This document shows, piece by piece, positions 1 through 8,633 of a DNA stretch of 59,472 nt (positions within the stretch are counted from its first letter, which is position 1; each line of letters begins with the position of its first letter). The notes below the pieces were generated by a model. The model ran no database searches. It was not told where the DNA came from and saw only the letters and a list, made by a program, of their open reading frames with translations. The translations under genes and the position numbers were made by a program. The DNA is from Actinomycetota bacterium. GTDB lineage: Bacteria; Actinomycetota; CADDZG01; JAHWKV01; JAOPZY01. The DNA lies in contig JAOPZY010000023.1 in NCBI GenBank assembly GCA_025963875.1, forward strand, positions 1-59,472, given 5' to 3'.

Positions 1-554
1 AGCACCGCGGCGGGAACACCTTCCACCGCCTTGGTGGCGGCATCTGCCTTCAGTCCCAGGTCGGTGACGTACCCCTGCGCCGAGGCGATGTCCTTGCCCC
101 GGGCCTTTGCGGCGTCCACGCTCGCCTCCAGCAGACCGGCCAGGTGCTTCAGCGTGCCCGCGGCTGCCTGCACCCGGCCCGCCGCCCGGACCAGCTCGAC
201 CCTGGGGATCAGCAGGGCGTCGACGTAGTAGTCGGTCACGACCTTCCTGCAGTCGGTGCGGACCTTTGCCAAGGTGCCATCGGCGTCGATCGTGGCCTTG
301 AGGGCGGTCAGCCCCGTGACCGCGGTGTCGATCTGCGAGTCGAGGGTCGCCCGGTTCGGGCTGGCGACCGCCGGAGCGGCGTCCAGGTTCTTCTTCACGG
401 TCCCCAGGCTCGTGAGGCGCTTCGCGACCGCCGCGTCGCAGGTCTTCTTTGCGGCGTCGACGGCGCCCGTCTGCGCCCCCGCCGTGCCCGCCAGCGCGAG
501 GACCGCCCCAGCGGCGACCACAAGCGCAACCACGGCCGCCCGCAACCTCCTCAC
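1..554 (-). CDS. Secreted helical protein of unknown function (C-terminus cut by window edge)
   Basis: The reading frame starts at a GTG and runs off the left edge after about 184 codons. The first 28 residues are a classical Sec signal peptide: MRRLRAAVV, a long Ala/Val/Leu core, then an AGAQT cleavage region. The mature part is rich in Ala, Lys, Asp and Thr and looks mostly helical, with two Cys (near residues 39 and 93) that could pair outside the cell. The GTG overlaps the stop of the preceding lipoprotein gene (GTGA), so the two are probably translationally coupled and co-transcribed with the MFS exporter. I do not recognise the family. A periplasmic or surface helical-bundle protein is an inference from composition only. 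Confidence 0.7.
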   Translation of the reverse strand, partial: MRRLRAAVVALVVAAGAVLALAGTAGAQTGAVDAAKKTCDAAVAKRLTSLGTVKKNLDAAPAVASPNRATLDSQIDTAVTGLTALKATIDADGTLAKVRTDCRKVVTDYYVDALLIPRVELVRAAGRVQAAAGTLKHLAGLLEASVDAAKARGKDIASAQGYVTDLGLKADAATKAVEGVPAAV

Positions 555-811
555 GGGCTGACGTCCCCTTCGGTCTGCGGGTTGGCGTTGAGGCCGGCGT
601 CCACCTGCGCAAGGGACTGCTCGAGATCCGCGATGTCCTGCTGGGCCTGCGCAAGGTCCTGCTGCTCGGCGATCGAGCCCGACGTCGCGGGGGCCGTTGC
701 CGGCGTGGTGCCCGAGCTCGTCGGACTGGCACTCTTGCTGCACCCGGCGAGCAGCCAGATGCCCACCATCGCCGGGATCAGCGCCACCTTCTGCCACCTC
801 GTCGGGCTCAC
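551..811 (-). CDS. Small lipoprotein (86 aa)
   Basis: A GTG start gives a short signal sequence ending in the lipobox LLAGC, with the lipidated Cys near residue 24. A Ser/Thr/Pro/Ala-rich linker and a short Gln/Ala/Asp-rich amphipathic helix (about residues 48-75) follow. This predicts a lipid-anchored protein on the outer face of the membrane with a flexible tether. It lies 26 bp downstream of the MFS exporter and overlaps the next secreted gene by 4 bp, so the three probably form one operon. No enzymatic motif is visible. The start was chosen because it places the hydrophobic core directly before the lipobox; longer in-frame starts would run back through the end of the exporter gene. Confidence 0.75.
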   Translation of the reverse strand: MSPTRWQKVALIPAMVGIWLLAGCSKSASPTSSGTTPATAPATSGSIAEQQDLAQAQQDIADLEQSLAQVDAGLNANPQTEGDVSP

Positions 812-837
812 GCCGCGGGATCCTACTCCCGACGAGC

Positions 838-2556
838 CTATGCGGGCACCCACTCCTCGGGCTCCGCCACGATCGTGGGTCCCTCCTCCTCGTGCACGTA
901 CTTCCGGCCCCGCGCCCAGGAGGCCGCCGCCGCGACGAGCGAGAGAACCACCGACGCCGAGAACACGATCCGCAGGCCGTGGATGAACGGTCCCGAGATG
1001 AGCTGCGGGAAGAAGGTCTTGCCCGTGACGTAGCTGGCCCTGGCGGCCGGGAGGGCGCTGAGGGCCGGACCCAGCAGCGTCTTCATCGGGTTGTAGCCGA
1101 GGAAGGCGGCGAAGAGGCTCCCCACCGGCGGCAGGTTCGCCACCTTCGTGGCGACCGTGGCGGGCACCCCCTGGGCGAGGAGGCCGGCGCTCATGGTGTG
1201 GGGCAGCGCGGAGGCCAGCCCGGCGATCATCAGCGAGAAGAACAGGCCGATGGACAGCAGCATGCCGCTGTTCATGAAGGTCGCCCGCATGCCGGAGGCG
1301 GAACCGCGCAGCCGGGCGGGGACGGCGTTCATGATGCCCGTGGTGTTGGGGGCGGCGAACAGCCCGGAGCCGATGCCGTTGAAGAACAGGAGGGCCCCGA
1401 AGGCCGGGTAGGAGAAGTTGGCCGGGAGGGTCAGCAGCAGCCCGAAGCTGGCGGCCGCGATCAGCATCCCCCCGGTGGCGAACGGCCGGGCGCCGTAATG
1501 GTCGGAGAGCCATCCCGAGACGGGGCCGGCCAGCAGGAAGCCGGCGGTGATCGGCAGCATGTAGATGCCCGCCCACAGCGGTGTGCGCTCGAAGCTGTAG
1601 CCGTGCAGCGGCAGCCAGATCCCCTGCAACCAGATGACGACCATGAACTGCAGCCCCCCCCGCCCGATCGAGGCGAGCAGCGAGGCGACGTTGCCCATCG
1701 TGAAGGGACGGATCCCGAAGAGGCTCAGCTCGAACATGGGATCACGGACATGGCGCTCCACCCACACGAACACCCCCAGCAGCGCCATGCCGCCGATCAA
1801 CATCGTGAGCACCATGGGGCTGGTCCAACCCATGGTGTGGTTGCCGTAGGGCTGGATGCCGTAGGTGATGCCGATGAGCACCGCCACCAGGCCGGCCCCG
1901 AAGGTGACGTTGCCCCACCAGTCGATCCGGGCCGGGGAGCGCAGGCCCATCTCACGGAGCTTCGCGTAGGCCCAGACAGTCCCGAAGATGCCGACCGGCA
2001 CGTTGACCCAGAACACGAGCCGCCAGTTGATGTCGGCCAGGAGGCCACCGACGACCAGACCGATGAACGAGCCCATGATGCCGGCGATCATGTTCACCCC
2101 CATCGCCATGCCCCGCTCCTTGACGCCGAAGGCATCGGTGAGGATGGCCGTGGAGTTCGCCATGAGCATCGCCCCGCCGACGCCCTGGACCACCCGGCCC
2201 AGGATGAGCCACATCGCCCCGCCGCCTCCCGTCCAGGGTGTGAGCGACAGGGCGGCCGACGCCACGGTGAAGATGAGGAACCCCAGGTTGTACATGCGGA
2301 CCCTGCCGAAGATGTCGCCGATGCGGCCCAGCGTCACCACAAGGACCGCCGTCACGACGAGGTAGCCCATGAGCATCCACAGGAGGTAGCCGATGTTGCT
2401 CGGAAGGAGGGGATTGAGCTTGATGCCCCGGAAGATCGCCGGCAGCGAGATGATCACGATGGAGGAGTCGAGAGCCGCCATGAAGATCCCGAGCGTGGTG
2501 TTGGAGAGTGCCACCCACTTGTAGCGGTCCCTGCCGGCCTGGCGCTTCCGATCCAT
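838..2556 (-). CDS. MFS drug:H+ antiporter, DHA2 (EmrB/QacA) family, 14 TM
   Basis: The 572-residue product has the usual length and hydrophobic profile of 14-TM DHA2 exporters. TM1 carries a FMAALDSSIVIISLP motif typical of the family (motif D1, with a membrane Asp). The loop after TM2 reads LGRIGDIFGRVRMYN, matching the MFS motif A GxxxDxxGRR. These proteins export drugs, dyes or lipids from the cytoplasm using the proton gradient. The ATG is preceded by a good GGAGG ribosome site. A MarR-family gene is divergently transcribed from the same 49-bp spacer, which is the standard layout for a repressor controlling an efflux pump. The substrate cannot be read from sequence. Confidence 0.93.
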   Translation of the reverse strand: MDRKRQAGRDRYKWVALSNTTLGIFMAALDSSIVIISLPAIFRGIKLNPLLPSNIGYLLWMLMGYLVVTAVLVVTLGRIGDIFGRVRMYNLGFLIFTVASAALSLTPWTGGGGAMWLILGRVVQGVGGAMLMANSTAILTDAFGVKERGMAMGVNMIAGIMGSFIGLVVGGLLADINWRLVFWVNVPVGIFGTVWAYAKLREMGLRSPARIDWWGNVTFGAGLVAVLIGITYGIQPYGNHTMGWTSPMVLTMLIGGMALLGVFVWVERHVRDPMFELSLFGIRPFTMGNVASLLASIGRGGLQFMVVIWLQGIWLPLHGYSFERTPLWAGIYMLPITAGFLLAGPVSGWLSDHYGARPFATGGMLIAAASFGLLLTLPANFSYPAFGALLFFNGIGSGLFAAPNTTGIMNAVPARLRGSASGMRATFMNSGMLLSIGLFFSLMIAGLASALPHTMSAGLLAQGVPATVATKVANLPPVGSLFAAFLGYNPMKTLLGPALSALPAARASYVTGKTFFPQLISGPFIHGLRIVFSASVVLSLVAAAASWARGRKYVHEEEGPTIVAEPEEWVPA

Positions 2557-2570
2557 GACACCTCCGAAGG

Positions 2571-2605
2571 TTGCTTGGTAACAACAACTATCGTAGACTA
2601 GCAGC
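2571..2605 (+). promoter_or_regulatory. Promoter of the MarR gene, apparently leaderless
   Basis: TTGCTT (2571-2576) and TAGACT (2594-2599) are separated by 17 bp, a good sigma70-type pair. The -10 ends 6 bp before the ATG at 2606, so transcription should begin at or next to the start codon, and no ribosome-binding site is present. The same bases form the upstream region of the divergent exporter, so repressor bound here could act on both genes. A loose dyad (TTGnT...AnCAA) spans 2571-2587 but is too weak to call an operator. Confidence 0.5.
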
Positions 2606-3097
2606 ATGCCAACAGCGACGCCAACGGCGGGGATGGACATCGACGCCGCCCCCGAGCTCATCGAGATCGAACGGGGACTGACCACCATCGTGCGGTGGGG
2701 CAACCTCCCCCGTGTCCGTGAGCGGTTCGCGGCGGTGGCCGGGATGGCGCTGGACCGGGCCAGCTACAGCGTCCTCTTCCGCCTCGAGGAGGGCCCGGCG
2801 CGCCTCTCCGACCTGGCGCACAAAGTGGGCGTCGACATCTCCACCCTCAGCCGGCAGGTCCACAACCTCGAAGCCAGCGGACTGGTGGGCCGAAGGGTTG
2901 TGGAGGAGGACCGGCGGGCGGCACTGCTTGCGGTGACCGACAAGGGCCTGGATCTCATATGGCGCATCCGGGCCGCCAAGCGCGCTGCCCTCACCGAGAT
3001 GCTGGAGGGTTGGACGACGGAGGAGCGCACCGAGCTCGGCCGGGTACTCGGCCACCTCGCCGACGAGATGGTGGCCTTCGGCTGCCAGGAGCGCTGA
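2606..3097 (+). CDS. MarR-family transcriptional regulator
   Basis: A 163-residue winged-helix protein. The recognition-helix region reads LAHKVGVDISTLSRQVHNLE (about residues 70-90). The wing is VGRRVVEEDRRAALLAVTDKG, matching the MarR DxRxxxLxLT signature. MarR proteins act as dimers and release DNA on binding phenolic or drug-like ligands. It is divergent from the DHA2 exporter and 6 bp upstream of the ABC-transporter ATPase gene, so it probably controls both efflux systems. The start was chosen by the leaderless promoter geometry; a second in-frame Met nine codons in is possible. Confidence 0.92.
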   Translation: MPTATPTAGMDIDAAPELIEIERGLTTIVRWGNLPRVRERFAAVAGMALDRASYSVLFRLEEGPARLSDLAHKVGVDISTLSRQVHNLEASGLVGRRVVEEDRRAALLAVTDKGLDLIWRIRAAKRAALTEMLEGWTTEERTELGRVLGHLADEMVAFGCQER

Positions 3098-3103
3098 GCC
3101 CCC

Positions 3104-4138
3104 ATGATCGCAAGCCGCATCGACGAGGCCCTCCCGTCTCTGGAGGCGGACGGCGGCGCGCGTCCGGCCATCGAGGCCCGGGACCTCCGGAAGCGCTTCG
3201 GTGACTTCGAAGCGGTGCGCGGCGTGACCTTCGATGTCATGCCCGGCGAGACCTTCGGATTCCTCGGGCCGAACGGTGCCGGCAAGTCGACGACGATCTC
3301 GATGTTGTGCACGCTGCTGAAGCCGTCCGGCGGCACCGCCCTCGTGGCCGGGCACGACGTCGTCGCCGCCCGGGCAGAGGTCCGGCGGCGCATCGGCCTC
3401 GTGTTCCAGGACACCACCCTCGACGACTACCTGACCGCCGCAGAGAACCTCAGCTTCCATGCGGAGCTCTACGGCGTTCCGAAACACCTCGCCAGGCAGC
3501 GGCTGCAGCAGGTGCTCGAGATGGTGGGCCTCTGGGACCGCCGCGACAGCATCACCCGCACCTTCTCGGGTGGGATGAAGCGGCGTCTGGAGATCGCCCG
3601 GGGGCTGCTGCACTCCCCCAGGGTCCTCTTCCTCGACGAGCCCACCGTGGGCCTCGACCCGCAGACCCGCCTGCACATCTGGACCTACATCAACGAGCTG
3701 AAGCGGCGGGAGCAGATCACGATGTTCCTCACCACGCACTACATGGAGGAGGCCGAGTACTGCGACCGCCTCGCCATCATGGACAACGGGGTGATCGTCG
3801 TCACCGGCACGCCGGAGGAGCTGAAGGCCGGCATCGGCAAGGACCGCGTCGAGCTGCGCACCGACGACGACGAGCTTGCCCGGCGGCGCCTCAAGGAGGT
3901 CTTCGGCATCGAGGCGGCCGGGGGCGACGGCGTCGTCTTCCAGGTGGAACACGGCGAGGAGTTCATCCCGCGCCTGTTCGCATCGCTTGGCGTCGGCATC
4001 CGGTCGGTGAGCGTCGCCCGCCCCACGCTCGACGACGTCTTCATGGAGCACACCGGCCGCACCATCCGTGACGCCGAGTCGTCAGGGTCGGGCATCCGCA
4101 ACAACCCGTTCGTCCGGGCGCAGGCGGGCCGGAGGTAG
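3104..4138 (+). CDS. ABC exporter ATPase, DrrA-like
   Basis: The 344-residue product has a complete nucleotide-binding domain: Walker A GPNGAGKST (about residue 51), Q-loop in VFQDTTLDDYLT, signature FSGGMKRRLEIARGL, Walker B RVLFLDEPTVGLDP and an H-loop in LTTHYMEEAEYCD. The C-terminal extension ending in ARPTLDDVFMEHTGR is characteristic of DrrA/antibiotic-exporter ATPases. It should energise the ABC-2 permease that starts 3 bp after its stop. Together they probably export a drug or lipid, under the MarR regulator immediately upstream. Confidence 0.95.
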   Translation: MIASRIDEALPSLEADGGARPAIEARDLRKRFGDFEAVRGVTFDVMPGETFGFLGPNGAGKSTTISMLCTLLKPSGGTALVAGHDVVAARAEVRRRIGLVFQDTTLDDYLTAAENLSFHAELYGVPKHLARQRLQQVLEMVGLWDRRDSITRTFSGGMKRRLEIARGLLHSPRVLFLDEPTVGLDPQTRLHIWTYINELKRREQITMFLTTHYMEEAEYCDRLAIMDNGVIVVTGTPEELKAGIGKDRVELRTDDDELARRRLKEVFGIEAAGGDGVVFQVEHGEEFIPRLFASLGVGIRSVSVARPTLDDVFMEHTGRTIRDAESSGSGIRNNPFVRAQAGRR

Positions 4139-4140
4139 CG

Positions 4141-5007
4141 GTGGCCACCGGCACGGCGACGCTCGACGTCGTCCCCGTCACCGAGGCCCGGGCGTCGTGG
4201 GGTGACGCCCTGCGGGCAGTCCGGGTCGTCTGGAAGCGCGAGCTCATCCGGTGGTCCCGGAACCGAACCCGGATCCTGACCACGCTCGTCCAGCCGGTGC
4301 TGTTCCTCTTCGTGCTCGGCAGCGGGCTGGCCTCGCTGCTGCCCCGCCAGGGGGGCGGCCTCGACTTCCGCACCTTCATGTTCCCGGGGGTCCTGGCGAT
4401 GGTGGTGCTGTTCACATCGATCTTCTCGGCGGTGTCCATCGTCTGGGACCGGGAATTCGGGTTCATGCGGGAGATGATGGTTGCTCCCGTGCCGCGCTCG
4501 GCCCTGGTGATCGGCAAGTGCCTGGGGGGCGCCACCGTGGCGACGATCCAGGGAACGATCCTCCTGTCGCTCGCCGGGCTCGTCCACGTGCCGTACAACC
4601 CGCTGCTGATCGTGACCCTGCTGGCCGAGATGGCCCTGACCGCGTTCACCCTGACGTCGTTCGGCGTGTTTGCCGCCAGCCGCATGCAGCAGGTGGAGTC
4701 GTTCCAGGTGGTGATGCAGCTCTTCGTGTTCCCGATGTTCTTCCTGTCGGGGGCGGTGTTCCCGCTGACGGACCTGCCCCGCTGGCTGGACGTCCTCACG
4801 AAGATCGATCCGCTGACCTACGCCGTCGACGCCATCCGCCGGGCGATCCTGTCCCACGTGGCCCTCGGCCCGGGCAGCTCGAACCTCGCGCATCCCCTCA
4901 CGTGGGGCCACTGGGCGCTGCCCACCGGCTTCGAGCTTGGGATCGTCGCCGTCGTCGGCCTGGCCCTCATCGGGGGCGCCATCGCCCAGTTCTCACGGGC
5001 CGAGTAG
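4141..5007 (+). CDS. ABC-2 type permease, DrrB-like
   Basis: The 288-residue membrane protein (GTG start) has six hydrophobic segments. It carries the conserved ABC-2 region around EFGFMREMMVAPVPRSALVIGK and the late FPMFFLSGAVFPLTDLP motif typical of DrrB/Wzm-type permeases. It starts 3 bp after the ATPase stop and must be its transmembrane partner. The N-terminal 35 residues are cytoplasmic. Substrate unknown; the MarR and MFS neighbours favour drug efflux. Confidence 0.93.
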   Translation: MATGTATLDVVPVTEARASWGDALRAVRVVWKRELIRWSRNRTRILTTLVQPVLFLFVLGSGLASLLPRQGGGLDFRTFMFPGVLAMVVLFTSIFSAVSIVWDREFGFMREMMVAPVPRSALVIGKCLGGATVATIQGTILLSLAGLVHVPYNPLLIVTLLAEMALTAFTLTSFGVFAASRMQQVESFQVVMQLFVFPMFFLSGAVFPLTDLPRWLDVLTKIDPLTYAVDAIRRAILSHVALGPGSSNLAHPLTWGHWALPTGFELGIVAVVGLALIGGAIAQFSRAE

Positions 5008-5037
5008 CGGGAGTTGCCTCTCAGATAGCCTAAGGGC

Positions 5038-5676
5038 ATGCGGCCCGACTGGGTGACCATCTCCTCGCTGGCCACTGCGGGCGGCACGCTCGTGCTGGCG
5101 ATCGCCACGTTCTCAGCGGTGCGCTCCGCGAACCGGGCGGCCCGCACCGCGGAACGGAACCTTCAGGTCGGTCTTCGACCCGTGCTCTTCCAGTCGCGCC
5201 GGGATGACCCAACGCAGAAGATCAGGTGGGCCGACAACCATTGGGCCCACGTCGACGGCGGGCAAGCCAGCGTCGAAAGCGTCGACGGCGTCGTGTACCT
5301 GGCGATGTCGCTGCGCAATGTGGGCTCCGGCATCGCCGTGATCCAGGCGTGGCGGGGGGGACCAGAAGAACTCAGCAGCCGGATGACGCGTCCCACCCTG
5401 GATGACTTCTCTGCGCAGACACGTGACCTGTACGTTCCGGCCGGCGATTCGAGCTTCTGGCAGGCGGCCATCCGGGAGCCCGACGATCCGCACCGGGTGA
5501 GCGTGCTGGAGGGCATCGAGGCGGGGTCGTTGATGATCGACGTGCTGTACAGCGATCACGAGGGAGGGCAGCGGACCATCAGCCGCTTCTCCAACATTCG
5601 ATCGAGCTCCGAAGAGTCCACCTGGCTGTGTTCGGTGGTTCGGCACTGGTATCTCGACCGCCGGGATCCTCGCTGA
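5038..5676 (+). CDS. Hypothetical membrane-anchored protein (212 aa)
   Basis: Residues 5-30 (TISSLATAGGTLVLAIATFS) form one N-terminal membrane segment, followed by a short basic helix (SANRAARTAERN). The rest is a soluble, probably beta-rich domain with no catalytic motif I can name. This layout (N-in anchor, short helix, beta domain) is seen in many uncharacterised bacterial proteins. TAGCCT at 5026-5031 lies 6 bp before the ATG, so the gene probably has its own leaderless promoter rather than being part of the ABC operon. Confidence 0.75.
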   Translation: MRPDWVTISSLATAGGTLVLAIATFSAVRSANRAARTAERNLQVGLRPVLFQSRRDDPTQKIRWADNHWAHVDGGQASVESVDGVVYLAMSLRNVGSGIAVIQAWRGGPEELSSRMTRPTLDDFSAQTRDLYVPAGDSSFWQAAIREPDDPHRVSVLEGIEAGSLMIDVLYSDHEGGQRTISRFSNIRSSSEESTWLCSVVRHWYLDRRDPR

Positions 5677-5768
5677 CCGCCACATTACGGCTGGGCACAG
5701 TGTCGCCCAAGCAACGGTCCAGATTGACCCGCGAGCTTAGGGTCCACCACATCTCTGAAGGAGTTCGC

Positions 5769-6629
5769 ATGAGCCACCGCAAGCTGCTCGCCGGCGTTGC
5801 CATGGTCGCCGCCCTCGGCGCCGGGGCGACGGTCGGCCTCTTCCTCGGCGTTCCCGGCCTGTCGGGCGCCCAGACCCCGACGCCGTCCTCCAGCGCCTCC
5901 CCGTCGCCGGGTGGGGGCCACCGAGGCCCGGGCTTTGGCGTTGGCCTGAAGGGCGGCGCCTCGTTGCAGGTCATTGCCAAGGACCTCAACATGACCGCAG
6001 CGGAACTGAAGACGTCGCTGAAGGGCGGCCAGAGCATCGCGGCGCTCGCCACGTCGAAGAACGTCGATCCCCAGAAGATCATCAGCGACCTGGTGGCCGA
6101 CGCCACGACCCGCATCGACGCCGCCGTCTCGTCCGGCAAGATCACCGCCGCCCAGGCCACGAAGATGAAGGCCAACCTGACGGCGGGCATCACCGCCTTC
6201 GTGAACGGAACGCGGATGCCGAAGGTGCCGGGCGTGACCGGTACGGCCGTGCCGAGGCTCGGCGCCAAGCCGTCCCTCGACATCGTCGCCAAGGACCTCA
6301 ACATGACCCCGGCAGAGCTGAAGACGGCGCTGCGGGGCGGCCAGAGCATCGCGGCGCTCGCCAAGTCGAAGAACGTCGATCCCCAGAAGATCATCAACGA
6401 CCTGGTGGCCGACGCCACGACCCGCATCGACGCCGCCGTCTCGTCCGGCAAGATCACCGCCGCCCAGGCCGCGAAGATGAAGGCCAACCTGACGACGGGC
6501 ATCACCGCCTTCGTGAACGGAATGCCCCCGGGGAAGGGACACGGCTTCCGGGGTCCCTTCGGTGGGCCGCGACACCCTGGTGGTGGCGAGGTCCCGCCCA
6601 CGAGCACGGCAACACCCGCCAGCGTCTGA
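5769..6629 (+). CDS. Secreted protein with two near-identical tandem helical domains
   Basis: A 286-residue protein with a signal peptide (about residues 1-34, core LLAGVAMVAALGAGATVGLF), a Ser/Pro/Gly linker, then two copies of a roughly 83-residue helical domain. Each copy contains IAKDLNMT, the phrase LKxxLxGGQSIAALA, then SKNVDPQKII and ITAAQ.xKMKANLT. The repeat resembles small secreted domains of unknown function common in Gram-positive bacteria, where helices alternate with a GQSIAxLA turn. A ribosome site (GAAGGAG) precedes the ATG. The two copies are so similar in DNA that the duplication is recent or being homogenised. Function unknown; a cell-surface or matrix role is inferred from secretion. 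Confidence 0.8.
   Translation: MSHRKLLAGVAMVAALGAGATVGLFLGVPGLSGAQTPTPSSSASPSPGGGHRGPGFGVGLKGGASLQVIAKDLNMTAAELKTSLKGGQSIAALATSKNVDPQKIISDLVADATTRIDAAVSSGKITAAQATKMKANLTAGITAFVNGTRMPKVPGVTGTAVPRLGAKPSLDIVAKDLNMTPAELKTALRGGQSIAALAKSKNVDPQKIINDLVADATTRIDAAVSSGKITAAQAAKMKANLTTGITAFVNGMPPGKGHGFRGPFGGPRHPGGGEVPPTSTATPASV
5962..6522 (+). repeat. In-gene tandem duplication, 312-bp period
   Basis: The stretch 5962-6210 recurs at 6274-6522, offset by exactly 312 bp (104 codons). Long identical runs include the segments around 6032-6070 and 6350-6388. The differences are mostly single bases that change Thr/Lys, Ser/Asn or Ala/Thr. The period is a multiple of three, so copy number can change by unequal recombination without breaking the frame. 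Confidence 0.9.
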
Positions 6630-6749
6630 TCCGGGTCCGTTCGGGGCCCGACTTCCGGGCGTAGCCAACGCCGCGGCACAGGCAATCCACAGTTGCCGGT
6701 GCGATCCTGATCCCACAGGAACAACACCCAGCAGGAGGAATGACTCACG

Positions 6750-7133
6750 ATGGACGGACGCTTCATGGGACCGGGATGGCACGGCGGGTTCACGCTCTTC
6801 GGCAGTCTCTTCGGGATCATGCTCTTCGCAGTCTTCATCGGGCTGCTGGTGTGGGCACTGATGCGACTCCTGAGTCACGACCACCGCCTGCCGCACGCGT
6901 CGGTGCACGGCCCCTGGCAACCCCGGGACGACGCCCTCAGCGCCGCCCGCATGCGCTACGCCCGCGGCGAGCTGGACCGTGAGGAGTACTTCCGCGTCGT
7001 CGAGGACCTCACCGGCGTTCCACGGCCGGTCGAACCGCCCGCGCCAAGCGCCCCGTCCGGGACGGTTCCGCCCTACCCCGCCCCGCCCGCCCCGCCGGCC
7101 GCAGCCGAGCCGGGTACGCCACCCGAGGCATAG
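6750..7133 (+). CDS. SHOCT-domain membrane protein
   Basis: A 127-residue protein. One transmembrane helix (about residues 14-42, FTLFGSLFGIMLFAVFIGLL) is followed by a short C-terminal helical pair AARMRYARGELDREEYFRVVEDL, a standard SHOCT (short C-terminal) domain. The tail is Pro/Ala-rich and disordered. SHOCT domains are thought to mediate oligomerisation. It lies 15 bp upstream of the HtrA-type protease and probably shares its transcript. A GGAGG site precedes the ATG. Confidence 0.85.
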   Translation: MDGRFMGPGWHGGFTLFGSLFGIMLFAVFIGLLVWALMRLLSHDHRLPHASVHGPWQPRDDALSAARMRYARGELDREEYFRVVEDLTGVPRPVEPPAPSAPSGTVPPYPAPPAPPAAAEPGTPPEA

Positions 7134-7148
7134 GAGAACCGTTCGGCG

Positions 7149-8438
7149 ATGGGACCCACCGACCCCTACGGACAGCCCCCTGCTGTCGATCCTCCCGCCG
7201 GCACGCCCGCCGGCGAGGACGGGGCGCCGCCCCCCTTCCCGCCACCCCCGACGCCCTACGGGCCCCCGGCCGGTCCTCCCTACGGGGGTTACGGCCCCGG
7301 CCAGACCCCCTACTGGACGCCGCCGGAGGACCCGAAGCTTCCGAAGAAGTTCTCCCAGCGGCTGCTGCCGTGGTCAAAGGGTCTGCTGGCTGCGGCGGCG
7401 CTGATCGTGGCCGTGTTCGTTGTGGCCAACGCCCTCGGGGCGTTCAAGCACACCAACGGGGTGACGATCCCCACCGGTACCGACGCATCGCTGCGCACCG
7501 CCGCCACGACCCCGCCCAAGGGCACGGCGCCCTCGCTCGACGTGCGGTCGGTGCTGCGCTCGGTTGAGCCCGGCGTCGTCATGATCAGCACCTCGGCCTC
7601 GGGCACCTTCGGGGGCACCACCCAGGGGGAGGGCAGCGGCATGATCCTGGACACCCAGGGCAATGTCCTCACGAACGCCCACGTCGTCAACGGATCGACC
7701 ACCGTCAGCGTGCAGGTCTTCGGCCAGTCGACGGTCTACCAGGCCAAGGTGCTCGGCACCGACGCCGCCGACGACGTCGCCGTCATCCAGATCCAGAACC
7801 CCGGCACCCTGACCCCGGTCAAGATCGGCAAGTCCTCCGGCCTCCAGGTGGGCGACCCCGTGGTCGCCATCGGCAATGCGCTGGGACTGTCCCCCGGCGG
7901 CCCGTCGGTGACAACGGGGATCATCTCGGCGCTCAACCGCTCGCTCCAGACCAGCGGCGAGCGCCTGACGAGCCTGATCCAGACCGACGCCGCGATCAAC
8001 CCGGGCAACTCCGGCGGCCCGCTCGCCGACGCCAGCGGCCAGGTGATCGGCATGAACACGGCGGTCTCCAACAACGGGCAGGGCGTCGCCTTCGCCATCC
8101 CGATCGACCGCGTCGTCCCGTTGGTCGACTCTCTGAAGAAGGGATCCGTGACCACAACCGGGAGGGGCTTCCTCGGCGTGGCCATCACGGCGGCCCAGAA
8201 CGGCGGCGCCCAGATCACCGCCGTCACCCCGAACTCACCGGCAGCATCGGCGGGCCTCAAGCCCGGCGACGTCATCGTTGCCATCGACAACCAGCCGGTG
8301 GCGACCAACGCCGACGCCGCCGACACCATCGGCTCGCTGAGCCCCGGCACCAAGGTGACGATCAAGTACCAGCGAGGAAGCTCGACCAACACCGTGACCG
8401 TGACGCTGGCAACCACCCCCGCCAGCGCCACCGGCTAG
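7149..8438 (+). CDS. HtrA/DegP-like serine protease with PDZ domain (S1C)
   Basis: The 429-residue protein has a Pro/Gly-rich cytoplasmic N-terminus (1-70), one membrane anchor (about 72-99), an S1C protease domain outside the membrane, and one PDZ domain (about 335-425). The catalytic triad is visible: His in LTNAHVVNG (about 178), Asp in DAADDVAVI (about 209) and Ser in NPGNSGGPL (about 287). It should degrade or refold damaged secreted proteins in the envelope. The PDZ segment contains the expected GFLGV and GLKPGDVIVAIDN phrases. It follows the SHOCT protein closely and is followed by a nested palindrome in a convergent spacer. Confidence 0.94.
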   Translation: MGPTDPYGQPPAVDPPAGTPAGEDGAPPPFPPPPTPYGPPAGPPYGGYGPGQTPYWTPPEDPKLPKKFSQRLLPWSKGLLAAAALIVAVFVVANALGAFKHTNGVTIPTGTDASLRTAATTPPKGTAPSLDVRSVLRSVEPGVVMISTSASGTFGGTTQGEGSGMILDTQGNVLTNAHVVNGSTTVSVQVFGQSTVYQAKVLGTDAADDVAVIQIQNPGTLTPVKIGKSSGLQVGDPVVAIGNALGLSPGGPSVTTGIISALNRSLQTSGERLTSLIQTDAAINPGNSGGPLADASGQVIGMNTAVSNNGQGVAFAIPIDRVVPLVDSLKKGSVTTTGRGFLGVAITAAQNGGAQITAVTPNSPAASAGLKPGDVIVAIDNQPVATNADAADTIGSLSPGTKVTIKYQRGSSTNTVTVTLATTPASATG

Positions 8439-8561
8439 GACCCCCGGGGACCGCTGGCCCGCCGCCCACGTGGCCATCGAGAACTGGAAGGATCGCCGGC
8501 GCATGGCGCCGCCCCGCCGGCGTCGGCGATCCTCCCCCGGGGCCTTGGACGAACCTGGCTG

Positions 8562-8632
8562 CTGTTGACAAGCTTCTTTGGGTGCTGAGCGATGAATATC
8601 ATCGTTATTCACTCAAAGAAGCTGGTAGACAG
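8562..8632. repeat. Nested palindrome between convergent genes
   Basis: Perfect 10-bp arms AGCTTCTTTG (8571-8580) and CAAAGAAGCT (8614-8623) extend outward with three mismatches to 8562/8632. They enclose an inner hairpin GATG-aatat-CATC (8591-8603). The structure fills the space between the HtrA gene and the minus-strand permease, both of which end here, so it may stop transcription from both sides. Its architecture matches the dispersed nested-palindrome family, but its sequence is the most divergent member. Confidence 0.7.
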
Positions 8633-8633
8633 G

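Noticed and set aside
697..2601. A 634-codon plus-strand frame opposite the MFS gene
   Set aside because: Same shadow effect; low-complexity His/Glu/Arg-rich translation with no domain, while the minus strand encodes a complete DHA2 exporter.
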